From contig JAEXFI010000012.1 in NCBI GenBank assembly GCA_023400235.1, positions 248,001 to 312,000 of the forward strand: 64,000 bases of DNA, in the 5' to 3' direction. The notes beneath the pieces were generated by a model. The model had not been told where the DNA came from. It worked only from the letters and a program-made list of their open reading frames with translations, and ran no database searches. Shown in pieces: positions 53,585-62,813 of this stretch; within the stretch, counting starts at the first letter, position 1, and every line of letters begins with the position of its first letter. This DNA comes from Bacillota bacterium (lineage in GTDB: Bacteria > Bacillota > Clostridia > Acetivibrionales > DSM-1351). A program made the position numbers and the translations under genes.

Positions 53585-54910
53585 TTAGCCTGCTCTAAGC
53601 TCTCCCCCGAAAGCCGTTGTCTTTTCATTGATATTTTTAAGCATCCATTCGATAAATATGCCGTAGCCTCTGGATGGATCATTAACAAGGACATGAGTTA
53701 CCGCACCTATTAATTTACCATTTTGTATTATAGGGCTTCCGGACATCCCCTGAACTATTCCTCCGGTTGAATTCAGGAGTCTTTTATCGGTCACTCTTAT
53801 TACCATTCCCTTTGGCCCGCTAAAGGATTGCCTTGCAACCTTTTCAATATAAATACTGAATTCCTGAATTTCATTGCCTTCAATATTTGAAAGTATTGTA
53901 GCAGGTCCTACTTTTACCTGCCCCCTTATTCCAATGGGATATAATCTTTGTTTTATAAGCCTGTGATTTTCGAATACCTTTCCATATATTCCAAAATCAT
54001 CGTTTTTAAAGATATTACCCATAGGAGGCTTGTTTTCCATAAATATTCCCTTTAGCTCACCAGGAGTTCCCTGCTCCCCCTTCTTTATGGCTATGATATT
54101 TGACTCCAGCACCTCTCCGCTGCTTACAGGCATCAGCATGCCGGTGTCCACATCTGTGATTCCGTGTCCCAGGGCTCCGAAATTCCCCGTTTCCGGGTCA
54201 TAAAAGGTTAGGGTGCCTATTCCCGCAGTACTGTCCCTTACCCAAAGGCCAATATGATATTTTCTGTCATTGACACCTTCAACGGGAGCTATTGTGGTGG
54301 TATAAACCGTATCTGCCCTTTTATACTTTATATCCAGCTTACCGCCCTTACTGCTGTCAATCTGCTTGATCATATCCCGTATGTCGTTCAGCTTCTTACT
54401 GTTTATTTCATAGATGATGTCACCTGCCTTTATCCCGCCGTCCTTTGCCGGAGCTGCCCTCATTCCGTTTTGAGCATCTACTTCACTGACTCCGATTACC
54501 AGTATACCGTCCATTTTTATCTTTACACCTACAGTATTGCCGCATGCCGCTAGCTTTTTACTTGGAATAATATCAACCTGCATGGTCTTAAGCGGAATTA
54601 CCCCAAAGGCTTTAAAATTCAACCTGACGGTGCCTTTTTTCTGGGTTTTGAAGGCCAGAGGAGATATCAGTTCCAGGTAATTGCCGCTTGCCTTGATACT
54701 GTTGTTATTCAGTTTTAAAACCTCCCTGTTGTCAGCTTTTATATTTACAAAGTAAAGACTTTTAAAATTGTAAATATATTCTTCGCCTTCCAACAGCGTC
54801 AATCTTTCAGGTATAACGGAAAATGCCTGCAAATAGCTTAGTGTAACCACGCAAAAGCAGACAAATAGTAATACAAACAGCTTTTTTTTATTGGATTTTA
54901 AATAGTGCAT
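53585..54910 (-). CDS. spoIVB: SpoIVB peptidase (stage IV sporulation, S55 family)
   Basis: 441 residues. Signal/anchor segment (about 10-30), a PDZ domain (about 125-205; VDAQNGMRAAPAKDGGIKAG), and the S55 peptidase domain with catalytic His in ALGHGITDVDTG and Ser in GGIVQGMSGSPIIQNGKLIG. Secreted from the forespore, it cleaves SpoIVFA and triggers pro-sigma-K processing. AGGAG is 9 bases before the ATG. I could not resolve a sigma-G promoter with confidence. Confidence 0.97.
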   Translation of the reverse strand: MHYLKSNKKKLFVLLFVCFCVVTLSYLQAFSVIPERLTLLEGEEYIYNFKSLYFVNIKADNREVLKLNNNSIKASGNYLELISPLAFKTQKKGTVRLNFKAFGVIPLKTMQVDIIPSKKLAACGNTVGVKIKMDGILVIGVSEVDAQNGMRAAPAKDGGIKAGDIIYEINSKKLNDIRDMIKQIDSSKGGKLDIKYKRADTVYTTTIAPVEGVNDRKYHIGLWVRDSTAGIGTLTFYDPETGNFGALGHGITDVDTGMLMPVSSGEVLESNIIAIKKGEQGTPGELKGIFMENKPPMGNIFKNDDFGIYGKVFENHRLIKQRLYPIGIRGQVKVGPATILSNIEGNEIQEFSIYIEKVARQSFSGPKGMVIRVTDKRLLNSTGGIVQGMSGSPIIQNGKLIGAVTHVLVNDPSRGYGIFIEWMLKNINEKTTAFGGELRAG

Positions 54911-55298
54911 TTAATCACGCTCCTGATAAATAAAATACCGTTTTCTGGCTGCTTGCTTCTTTTTCGCATATTATTCCAATGAGAACAAAGCCACGCAATT
55001 TTACGTGTGCGTGACCTTGCAATCATAATCATAAGTTAACCTTTATAGATTTTTATTATTCAAGTAAAATAAAACATGGCAGGTAATTAAAACTCAAAAC
55101 AAGGTGAATTGAAGTTTTTAAATCTTCAAAATGAAAATGCTGAAAAATCAAGCAGATATTATATAATTCAGACTTTGAAAATTGTTAATAGAATTTTATG
55201 TATTTTGAAAAAGAAACGATTAAGCAAATAAAAATCATATAATAATGTACATGATTTTTATTTGGAAGCAAAATTGAATAACCATTTTTTTGAAAAGA
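54911..55298. other. AT-rich intergenic region between recN and spoIVB
   Basis: No ORF with a ribosome binding site. It contains hairpin CACGCA..TGCGTG (about 54992-55013) and a perfect AT-rich hairpin, AATAAAAATCAT with ATGATTTTTATT, at about 55227-55262. These may isolate the spore gene spoIVB from the housekeeping operon upstream. Confidence 0.4.
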
Positions 55299-55355
55299 AA
55301 GTGTTGTCCCAATGTCAATTACTATGGAGTTAATCTTTAACCTCAGCACAACACT
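55299..55355 (-). terminator. Possible terminator of recN
   Basis: AAAGTGTTGT (55299-55308) and ACAACACTTT are complementary over 10 bases but separated by about 36 bases. On the minus strand the hairpin is followed by CTTTTC. Confidence 0.5.
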
Positions 55356-55375
55356 TTTAAAATAATGAATAACTA

Positions 55376-57079
55376 CTAATTTTTTCTTTTGAACAGCTCC
55401 GCAGCCTCTATAAGCTCCTCTGAGTGCTTAAGAGCCAAAGCAGTTATGTCAGAGCCCCCGATAATCCTGGCAATTTCCTGAACCCTGCCTTCATGGTCCA
55501 ATTTTCCCACCGAAGTGCGGGTACTTTCTCCATCTGAACTCTTTTCAATATACAGGTGATTATCCGCCATACATGCCAACTGAGACAGATGCGTCACACA
55601 GAGTACCTGATGGGTTTTAGATATGTAGGACAGCTTTTCTCCAACTTTTTGAGCAGCCTTCCCGCTAATGCCCGTATCAATTTCATCAAAAATCAAGGTG
55701 GGGATTTGGTCCACATTTGCCAAAATTGTTTTTATGGCCAGCATTATTCTGGACATCTCACCGCCCGAAGCTATTTTGCTCAGCGGCTTAAGAGGTTCTC
55801 CCACATTACTGGAAATAAGGAATTCAGCAGTATTCAAGCCATTCTTTGTAAAGCTTCTTTCAGTCTCGTTGTAAGAGAGCTGAACCATGAAGCTGGAATT
55901 CTTCATTTCAAGGTTTTCAAGCTCAGCTGTGACGTTCTCTTCCAGCTCCCTTGCAGCCTTTCCCCTCTGTGCATTGAGCCTGGCCGCACTTTCAAGCAGC
56001 TTTTGCCCCAGCGCTGCCAGCTGTTTGCTCAATTCTTCAACCAAGCTCTCACTCTGCAGCAGTTCATCATATTCCTTTTGGGAGACCTCCAGAAATTCCA
56101 GTACCGCTTCCACAGTCCCGCCGTATTTTCTCTTCATCCGGGAAATGATATCCAGCCGTTCATCAATGCAGGTCAATTCCTCCGGACTGAATTCATCGGC
56201 CTCACGCCTGTTCCGCAGGTCATCACATATATCCTCCAGCTGGTAAATCACGGATTCCAGCTTCTCAGACACGGCATTCAATAAAGAATCGTATTTAAGT
56301 ATGGCAGACAGCTCCTGTAAGGCCTTGTTTGAGTTATACAAGGCCGACTTTCCCGAATCATTTCCTTCGCTGAGCAATTCGTATGCCTTAACAACAGAAT
56401 TCATTATTTTTTCGGAATGCGCCAGAATCTGACGCTTTGCAAGCAGCTTTTCATCTTCTCCTGCCTTAAGTTTTGCATTTGTTATTTCATCAATTTGAAA
56501 ATTCAGCATATCCATACGCCTGGCCATCTCGCCCTTATCGCCTGCTAAGGCTCCCAGCCTTGATCTGATGGCTTTATACTGTGAATAAAGCTCCAGGTAT
56601 TCACTTTTGACAGCTTCTACGTCAGCCCCCCCAAAAGCATCCAGCAGCTCTATATGCGTTTCGGTTTTTAAAAGCGACTGGTTGTCATGCTGTCCATGTA
56701 TATCCAGAAGCAGCTCTCCGATTTGCTTCAGCATTGACACATTTACCAATCTGCCATTAACCCTGCAGGTATTTTTCCCGGACAGGCTTATTTCCCTTGA
56801 CAAAATTATGCTTCCATCCTCAGAAGCAATGCCTGCCTCCTCCAGGATATGGTCTATTCCGGGATTACTGTATTGGAATACCGCCTCAATAATCGCCTTA
56901 TCCTTGCCGGTCCTGATCAGCTCCTTTGACACTCTTTCGCCAAGAACAGCATTTATGGAATCTATTAAAATTGATTTACCGGCACCTGTCTCTCCTGTCA
57001 ATACATTCAGTCCCTGTGCAATTTCAAGGCTCAACCGGTCAATAAGTGCTATATTTTGAATATCAAGCTGTGTCAGCAT
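55376..57079 (-). CDS. recN: DNA repair protein RecN
   Basis: 567 residues. SMC-like ATPase acting in double-strand break repair. Walker A TGETGAGKSILIDSINAVLG (about 31-50), Q-region HGQHDNQSLL, central coiled coils (about 150-370), signature IASGGEMSRIMLAIK, and Walker B TLIFDEIDTGISGKAAQKV. AGGAGG precedes the ATG. Downstream of argR as in most Firmicutes. Confidence 0.97.
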   Translation of the reverse strand: MLTQLDIQNIALIDRLSLEIAQGLNVLTGETGAGKSILIDSINAVLGERVSKELIRTGKDKAIIEAVFQYSNPGIDHILEEAGIASEDGSIILSREISLSGKNTCRVNGRLVNVSMLKQIGELLLDIHGQHDNQSLLKTETHIELLDAFGGADVEAVKSEYLELYSQYKAIRSRLGALAGDKGEMARRMDMLNFQIDEITNAKLKAGEDEKLLAKRQILAHSEKIMNSVVKAYELLSEGNDSGKSALYNSNKALQELSAILKYDSLLNAVSEKLESVIYQLEDICDDLRNRREADEFSPEELTCIDERLDIISRMKRKYGGTVEAVLEFLEVSQKEYDELLQSESLVEELSKQLAALGQKLLESAARLNAQRGKAARELEENVTAELENLEMKNSSFMVQLSYNETERSFTKNGLNTAEFLISSNVGEPLKPLSKIASGGEMSRIMLAIKTILANVDQIPTLIFDEIDTGISGKAAQKVGEKLSYISKTHQVLCVTHLSQLACMADNHLYIEKSSDGESTRTSVGKLDHEGRVQEIARIIGGSDITALALKHSEELIEAAELFKRKN

Positions 57080-57123
57080 AATAACCTCCTATTGCTTGCA
57101 TGGCTTTAATCCAAGGAGAAATA

Positions 57124-57576
57124 TTACTTTCCTATCATTTTGCAAAATTTATTTACTATTTCTTCAGCAATTTTTTCTGCTCTGCAGACCATAATAAGTG
57201 TATCATCCCCTGCAATTGTTCCAAGAATCTCCTGCCACTTAAGGGAGTCAATGGCTGATGCCGCCGCCTGAGCCATTCCCGACAGGGTTTTGACAACTAC
57301 TATATTATTTGCATAGTCACTTGAAACATAAGCTTCCGTAAGAATTGTAATAAGCCTGTTTGATACCTGGCTCTCCGTCTGTGAAAAGGTTGCATATTTA
57401 TACCTGCCGTCGGGAGACATGACCTTAATGAGCCTCAAATCCTTAATGTCTCTGGATACGGTAGCCTGGGTAACATCCATGCCCTGATTCTTGAGCTTTT
57501 CTGCCAGCTCTTCCTGTGTTTCAATTACGTTGCTTTCAATTATCTCCAAAATCTTGGCATGCCTGTTGTATTTCAT
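57124..57576 (-). CDS. argR: Arginine repressor ArgR/AhrC
   Basis: 150 residues from MKYNRHAKILEIIESNVIET; GGAG is 6 bases before this ATG, which rules out the longer frame. N-terminal winged helix (1-70) with GMDVTQATVSRDIKDLRLIK. C-terminal arginine-binding oligomerisation domain (about 80-150) with GTIAGDDTLIMVCR. Represses arginine synthesis. No arg genes are in the window, as usual for this locus. Confidence 0.96.
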   Translation of the reverse strand: MKYNRHAKILEIIESNVIETQEELAEKLKNQGMDVTQATVSRDIKDLRLIKVMSPDGRYKYATFSQTESQVSNRLITILTEAYVSSDYANNIVVVKTLSGMAQAAASAIDSLKWQEILGTIAGDDTLIMVCRAEKIAEEIVNKFCKMIGK

Positions 57577-57642
57577 ACTAATCTCCATTCTGCTGCCATG
57601 CAGCGACAAAAATTATGAAGGAAAGCGCTTGCAGTCTTATGC

Positions 57643-57686
57643 AAAGCGAAGCTCCTCAAGGTATGACTAAATGCCTGCTTCGCTTT
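57643..57686. repeat. Inverted repeat between nadK and argR
   Basis: AAAGCGAAGC (57643-57652) and GCTTCGCTTT (57677-57686) form a perfect 10-base stem. The T run follows on the plus strand, opposite to the operon, so simple termination of nadK is unlikely. It may be a processing or mRNA stability site. Confidence 0.55.
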
Positions 57687-57695
57687 TTCCACGCT

Positions 57696-58556
57696 TTACT
57701 CCTCTTTCCTGTCATAGATTTTGTTTCTCAATACTGTAAAGAAATTTTTTGATTGTATTTTCAGTATTTTCACTGTAGCATCCGATTTTTCAATCTCAAT
57801 ATAGTCTCCGCCGGTTATTTCATAGTTTTTCTGCCCGTCCACCGTAGCCAGTGCTTTATGTTCAAAGCCGTCTGAGACACATATTTTTATTTTCCGTTCA
57901 TCAGAGGCTACGAAAGACCTGGAATACAAAAGGTGGGGGCAAATGGGCGTTACTATTATAAGCTTGGCCGTGGGTTCTGCAATAGGTCCCCCTGCCGACA
58001 TGGAATATGCTGTGGACCCTGTAGGCGTGGCAACCACTATACCGTCTCCCGGAAACATATCAAAAAAGTTATCGTCAATATAGGTACTCAAATGCAGTAT
58101 TCTTAGTATCCCCGCCCGGGATATGGAAACATCATTTATTGAAACATCCTGTGCAAACAGCTTTCCGTCCTTATATATCTTTGAGGAGAGCATCATTCTC
58201 TCTTCAATGACAAAATTGTTTTGGAATATGCATTCCACAGCCTTGTCGATTTCACCTTTTTCTATATCGGTCAAAAAGCCAAGGGAGCCCAGGTTTATCC
58301 CCAGAATAGGTATATCAAACAAATATGCGGTTCTGGCGGTTTTTAAAAAGGTTCCGTCACCGCCCAGGCAAATAATCAGGTCGCATTTGCCGCATATTTC
58401 AGCCACCTCATCCTCCAGTCCTTCCATGCCCCTGGTTACCGAACTTGTGGGTAAAACAGCCTGTCCTCCGAATTTCCTTATACTTTCCATGAGCATATTT
58501 GTATAGGCAAATCCTATGTCTTTTTCATTGTTTGTTATTATTCCGATGTTTTTCAT
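57696..58556 (-). CDS. nadK: NAD kinase
   Basis: 286 residues from MKNIGIITNNEKDIGFAYT; GGAGGG is 4 bases upstream. Makes NADP from NAD and ATP. The GGDGTFLKTAR motif (about 69-79) and NDVSISRAG plus VVATPTGSTAYSMSAGGP are all canonical. Part of the dxs-tlyA-nadK-argR-recN series. Confidence 0.97.
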   Translation of the reverse strand: MKNIGIITNNEKDIGFAYTNMLMESIRKFGGQAVLPTSSVTRGMEGLEDEVAEICGKCDLIICLGGDGTFLKTARTAYLFDIPILGINLGSLGFLTDIEKGEIDKAVECIFQNNFVIEERMMLSSKIYKDGKLFAQDVSINDVSISRAGILRILHLSTYIDDNFFDMFPGDGIVVATPTGSTAYSMSAGGPIAEPTAKLIIVTPICPHLLYSRSFVASDERKIKICVSDGFEHKALATVDGQKNYEITGGDYIEIEKSDATVKILKIQSKNFFTVLRNKIYDRKEE

Positions 58557-58645
58557 ATTGCCCTCCAAATGCCATCTTTATCTACACCCTTACAGTTTAG
58601 CAAAAGCCCTCACTTTTTGCAAAGAAATCCAGATAAAAAGACAAA

Positions 58646-59461
58646 TCATGTTGCACCAAGCTCACCATGCGCACTGCCTACAACAGCCTCCACCATCTGC
58701 TCCAGTTCCTCCCTGGCTGCAGTTCCGTCATTCTTTGAGATATAAAGCAGGTATTCGATGTTGCCTTCAGGCCCTTTTATAGGAGAAAAGGAAAGCCGCT
58801 TTACGTAAAGCTTCCTCTCCAGTACAAAATCCACTACCTTCAGGATAACTTCCTTATGTACTCCTCTGTCTCTTACGACACCGTGCTTCCCGACCTTTTC
58901 CCTGCCGGCTTCAAACTGCGGCTTGATAAGGCACACAAGTTCAGCCTCGTCCTTTAACAGCCCCAGTACCGCAGGCAGCACCTTTGCCAGTGATATAAAG
59001 GACACGTCTATGGAAGCGAAGTCTGCGGAAAAGCCAATATCCTCAGGCTTCACATATCTTACATTCGTTCTTTCCATGCAGATTACCCGGCTGTCATTCC
59101 TCAGCTCCCAGGCAAGCTGTCCGTAGCCCACGTCTATTGCCACTACTTTTTCTGCTCCGTTTTTCAGCATGCAATCTGTGAAGCCGCCGGTAGAAGCGCC
59201 GATATCCAGGCAGACTTTCCCCTCCAGACCTATATGAAATTCAGCTATTGCCTTGGCCAGCTTTAGTCCTCCTCTGCTTACAAAGGGATTAGCATTTTCC
59301 TTTATTTCTATACTGCTGTCTACGTTGACTCTGGTTCCGGGCTTGTCCTCCCTCTGACCGTCAAGCCATACCACTCCCGCCATAATAGCACTCTTACTTT
59401 TCTCTCGGCTGTCAAAGAAGCCCTTGTTTACAAGAAGTATATCAAGCCTTTCCTTTTCCAA
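58646..59461 (-). CDS. tlyA: TlyA-family rRNA 2'-O-methyltransferase
   Basis: 271 residues starting at a TTG (59459-59461), MEKERLDILLVNKGFFDSRE, because GGAGG is 5 bases upstream. An ATG four codons earlier overlaps that site. N-terminal S4 RNA-binding domain (1-60), then an FtsJ-like methyltransferase fold with CLDIGASTGGFTDCML (SAM), DVSFISLAKVLP, and CLIKPQFEAGREKVGK (catalytic Lys). Usually methylates a cytidine in 16S/23S rRNA; often misnamed hemolysin. Confidence 0.94.
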   Translation of the reverse strand: MEKERLDILLVNKGFFDSREKSKSAIMAGVVWLDGQREDKPGTRVNVDSSIEIKENANPFVSRGGLKLAKAIAEFHIGLEGKVCLDIGASTGGFTDCMLKNGAEKVVAIDVGYGQLAWELRNDSRVICMERTNVRYVKPEDIGFSADFASIDVSFISLAKVLPAVLGLLKDEAELVCLIKPQFEAGREKVGKHGVVRDRGVHKEVILKVVDFVLERKLYVKRLSFSPIKGPEGNIEYLLYISKNDGTAAREELEQMVEAVVGSAHGELGAT

Positions 59462-59495
59462 ATTAGCCTCCATGTCAGTTAAATGATAACCGGTT

Positions 59496-61355
59496 TTATT
59501 TTATTTTACTTATAATATCAGCTGCAATAGCTTCCGCATCCAGTCCCAGCTTCCTGAGCAGTTCCGCTCTGGAACCGTGGGGAATGAATTCATCCGGCAT
59601 ACCCATTATACAAATGTTGCTTTTCAAGCCCTTTCTGTTGACAAATTCAAGTACCCTGCTTCCGAAGCCGCCGAAACTGCAATTGTCTTCCAGAGTGATA
59701 ATATAATCAAACTTTTCTGCAATATCAAGTATTAATTCTTCATCTACAGGTTTTACAAACCTTGCGCTTATGACCTGTGGGTTTATATTTGACCTGCCAA
59801 GTATTTCAGCGGCCTGGAGTGCTGTTTCCACCATACTTCCCACCGCCAGAATACAGACCTTTTCACCCTTTCGTACAACAGAACCTTTGCCTGCTGAGAT
59901 GGGAAGGCCTTCTCCGAGACACTCCTTCCCCCGCCCTCTTGGATACCTTATGGCTATGGGGCCCGTCTGCCCGTTTACGGCATAATCCAGCATCTGCCTG
60001 AGTTCAAAATAATCGGCGGGTGCCATCACCGTAAGATTTGGAATATGGCTCAGATAGGTCAAATCAAAAACACCCTGGTGTGTCTCTCCGTCTTCACCTA
60101 CAATACCTGCCCTGTCTATGGCAAAAACAACCTGGAGCTTTTGTGTAGCCACATCATGTATTATCTGGTCGTAAGCCCTTTGTAAAAAGGAGGAGTATAT
60201 GGCTACAACCGGAATCAACCCTTTTGCCGCCATTCCTGCCGCCGAGGTTACGGCGTGCTGTTCCGCAATCCCCACATCAAAAAAACGATGAGGAAACCGG
60301 CTGCTGAACTTGAACAAGCCTGTTCCCTTGGCCATTGCCGCAGATATGGCAACAAGCCTTTCATCGGAAGCCGCCAGTTCACACAAGGCATTTCCGAATA
60401 TTTCAGAATAATCGGGAGCACTTTGCCCATAGGTTTCACCGGTTTCCACCTCGAAGGGGGCAATCCCGTGAAACCTGTCAGGGCTCTCCTCTGCATAGGA
60501 ATACCCCTTTCCCTTTTGAGTGTTCACATGCACCAATACGGGCCCCTTTATCTTCTTTGCGGCAACTAGGGCCTTTTCGATTTCATCGATATTATGTCCT
60601 TCAATCGGCCCGTAATACTTGTATCCCAACTGCTCAAAAAAAACACCGGGAGTAAATATATACTTTACTGTTCCCTTGAGTTTTGAAATGGCGCGCCGGG
60701 CTTTTTTACTGAAATTTGGCATCCTGTTCAGAAAATTGTCAATATCCTCTTTAGTCTTGGTGTAAAAGGGGTCCGTCCGCAATTTGCTCAAATATTTTGA
60801 CATAGCTCCAACATTTTGGGCTATGGACATTTCGTTATCATTTAGAATTACTATAAAATTTGTAGTGGACCTTCCTGCATCATTCAAAGCTTCGTAGGCC
60901 ATACCTCCGGTCATGGCCCCATCTCCGATTACTGCAATGACGCTGTAGTTCTCCTTCTTTAAATCTCTTGCACGGGCTATACCCAGTGCAGCGGATATGG
61001 AGGTACTGCTGTGTCCGGTATTGAAGCAATCATGCTTGCTTTCGCAGGTTTTGGGGAAGCCGGACAGCCCTTCCAGCTTTCTCAAGGTTTCAAACTGTCC
61101 CTTCCTTCCGGTTATGATCTTGTGTACATAGGATTGGTGGCCAACATCCCAGACTACCTGGTCCACATCTGTCTGAAATGTTTTGTGCAGGGCCAGTGTC
61201 AACTCTACAACTCCAAGATTTGAGGCCAAATGTCCTCCGGTTTTAGATACATTGTTAATCAAAAAATCCCTTATTTCATCTGCAAGCAGAGTTAATTCCT
61301 CACAGCTTAAATTTTTTATATCATCTGGAGAGTCTATACCTTCCAAATACCCCAC
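59496..61355 (-). CDS. dxs: 1-deoxy-D-xylulose-5-phosphate synthase
   Basis: 619 residues. First step of the MEP isoprenoid route: pyruvate plus glyceraldehyde 3-phosphate, TPP-dependent. LASNLGVVELTLALH, TPP motif IGDGAMTGGMAYEALNDAG...NDNEMSI, and FDVGIAEQHAVTSAAGMAAKG. The start is GTG at 61353-61355 with GGAG 7 bases upstream. Two bases after oapA, so the two are coupled. Links this operon to IspA, which uses the pathway product. Confidence 0.98.
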   Translation of the reverse strand: MGYLEGIDSPDDIKNLSCEELTLLADEIRDFLINNVSKTGGHLASNLGVVELTLALHKTFQTDVDQVVWDVGHQSYVHKIITGRKGQFETLRKLEGLSGFPKTCESKHDCFNTGHSSTSISAALGIARARDLKKENYSVIAVIGDGAMTGGMAYEALNDAGRSTTNFIVILNDNEMSIAQNVGAMSKYLSKLRTDPFYTKTKEDIDNFLNRMPNFSKKARRAISKLKGTVKYIFTPGVFFEQLGYKYYGPIEGHNIDEIEKALVAAKKIKGPVLVHVNTQKGKGYSYAEESPDRFHGIAPFEVETGETYGQSAPDYSEIFGNALCELAASDERLVAISAAMAKGTGLFKFSSRFPHRFFDVGIAEQHAVTSAAGMAAKGLIPVVAIYSSFLQRAYDQIIHDVATQKLQVVFAIDRAGIVGEDGETHQGVFDLTYLSHIPNLTVMAPADYFELRQMLDYAVNGQTGPIAIRYPRGRGKECLGEGLPISAGKGSVVRKGEKVCILAVGSMVETALQAAEILGRSNINPQVISARFVKPVDEELILDIAEKFDYIITLEDNCSFGGFGSRVLEFVNRKGLKSNICIMGMPDEFIPHGSRAELLRKLGLDAEAIAADIISKIK

Positions 61356-61357
61356 GG

Positions 61358-62038
61358 CTATTCTCCTTTAGCATCATTTGTTCTTTTACTTTTATTAATT
61401 TTATTCTTTTTATTATGCCATCTTTTCTTGCTTTTAACAAATTTGAACCTTCCAAACAAAAAATGTGTAACAACCGCCACCTTATAAATTATGTAGTTGC
61501 TGTTCTGCAGAGCCACCGATTTGCCCAGTGCCTTTCCGCCCACGGTAAACGATGCCACCATGGCTGTTATGGACAGGCCGAAGATACTGTTTTCCATCTG
61601 GCTGCCTTCACCCGAAAACTTGTAAACAATATATGCCGCTGCCGTACCGCTTATTACTCCACAGATATCTCCCACCACATCATTGCAAAAATTCGAGACC
61701 TTATCTGCATTTCTGATAAGTCTTATAGCCTGCTTTGCGCCATACAGCTTTCTGGAGGCCATGGAATGAAAAGGGGCCTCGTCTGCGGCAGTTGCGGCAG
61801 TGCCTATGAGATCGAACAATATGCTTATTATGATTATTCCGATAACAATGAGAAAGGAAACCACTGTTGAGGCATATTTGATTGTCTGATTTGAGAAAAA
61901 AGACATAAAGATGGAAATAAAGAAAGTAACCACAGTTATTAAGAGTGTCCATACTCTTGTTTCTTTTTTAGAGCTTACCGTATTAGATTTAAATTTGACC
62001 TTGCGTTCATCGGCTGGATGCTTATAATTATCTTCCAC
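61358..62038 (-). CDS. oapA: OLE-RNA-associated membrane protein OapA
   Basis: 226 residues with a GTG start and GGAGG 6 bases upstream. Four membrane helices (about 28-48, 52-74, 120-145, 155-178), a basic N-terminus, and a very basic C-terminal tail (about 195-226; KKRWHNKKNKINKSKR). The conserved text ILFDLIGTAATAADEAPFHS and NDVVGDICG, with a DxxxD motif, is that of OapA, the partner of OLE RNA, distantly like CNNM/DUF21 Mg2+ proteins. Lies directly downstream of the OLE RNA stretch and just before dxs, the known OLE gene order. Confidence 0.85.
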   Translation of the reverse strand: MEDNYKHPADERKVKFKSNTVSSKKETRVWTLLITVVTFFISIFMSFFSNQTIKYASTVVSFLIVIGIIIISILFDLIGTAATAADEAPFHSMASRKLYGAKQAIRLIRNADKVSNFCNDVVGDICGVISGTAAAYIVYKFSGEGSQMENSIFGLSITAMVASFTVGGKALGKSVALQNSNYIIYKVAVVTHFLFGRFKFVKSKKRWHNKKNKINKSKRTNDAKGE

Positions 62039-62089
62039 ACCAATCCTCCAAATATTACAACGATGTTCTGGCGAACACTGTAAGCATTT

Positions 62090-62760
62090 CAGCTGTCACT
62101 TATGACATATTAAAAACAGGTGGCAATCTATTGAGTAAATTTTGCGGCTTAGGTCAGGCAGGATTTCCCTAACGCGTACTGGAATGTCGCCAAACCAGCG
62201 GTTTCCCTTTAACCGCATCACCACCGCGTTACCGCAGGTGGGGCCTGATTACCACTTAGTCCACACTTTAATCCCCAACAAATTACATAAAGAACAGTCT
62301 AGGAGTTTTCCTCAACAGTCAAGATGATTCCTAGCCTCTTTTGCAAAAAAGGTTTCAAACAGCAATAATGCCAATATATCGGCCAATACATCAGGCATCC
62401 GATCCACTATCCACCAAATTTCACTCAAGGCAGGCTACTCTGTTCACAGCATAAAAAAATACCGCATAACAGGTTTAATCCCCAATCGTAGTCGAGGTGG
62501 CAAGTTCAGCCTGCAATATTTCGCTGCTGAAGCTTAACTTTTCAACCACAAGTAAGGGTCTCCACGGAAAAGGGGTCAACGCCCGCATGCCATTGCAGAT
62601 CGCCCCTAAGCCTTAACTCCCAGCACCAGCCCACCACTGGGCGTAGCAAGCCGACACAAGGAACTTCATCGATGTGCCCTTTAACGGATTTTTAGGCCCG
62701 TCTTCAGAACCATGAGTACTGACTAGAATACTGCGCCACCAGTTTTTTTGTCTATCGAGA
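62090..62760 (-). ncRNA. ole: OLE RNA (ornate, large, extremophilic)
   Basis: A stretch of about 660 bases with no plausible gene, distinctly richer in GC and in short complementary segments than neighbouring intergenic DNA. Examples: GGTGGCGCAG near its 5' end, CCAGTGGTGGGCTGGTGCTGGG, CCCCTTTTCCGTGGAGACCC, ACCTGCGGTAACGCGGTGG, and GCGGTTAAAGGGAAACCGC. It lies exactly between ispA and oapA. This position is diagnostic for OLE RNA, which forms a membrane ribonucleoprotein with OapA and supports Mg2+ homeostasis and stress tolerance (family knowledge). The motif TTGGGGATTAAA occurs twice. Ends are estimates: 5' end from the promoter, 3' end uncertain. Confidence 0.82.
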
Positions 62761-62764
62761 ACAC

Positions 62765-62793
62765 ATTATAACATAGAATACATTAAATTACAA
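62765..62793 (-). promoter_or_regulatory. Sigma-A promoter of OLE RNA
   Basis: On the minus strand TTGTAA (62788-62793), 17 bases, TATAAT (62765-62770), placed 20 bases after the ispA stop. Predicted transcript start near 62758. It allows OLE RNA and downstream genes to be made independently of xseB-ispA. Confidence 0.75.
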
Positions 62794-62813
62794 AGGGAAT
62801 ATTGAACCAAATA

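Noticed and set aside
55556..56284. Open frame of 242 codons on the plus strand inside recN
   Set aside because: Antisense shadow of recN, low-complexity translation, no start signal.
62142..62327. Plus-strand 61-codon frame in the ispA-oapA gap
   Set aside because: No ribosome binding site, opposite to operon direction, and the region reads as structured RNA.
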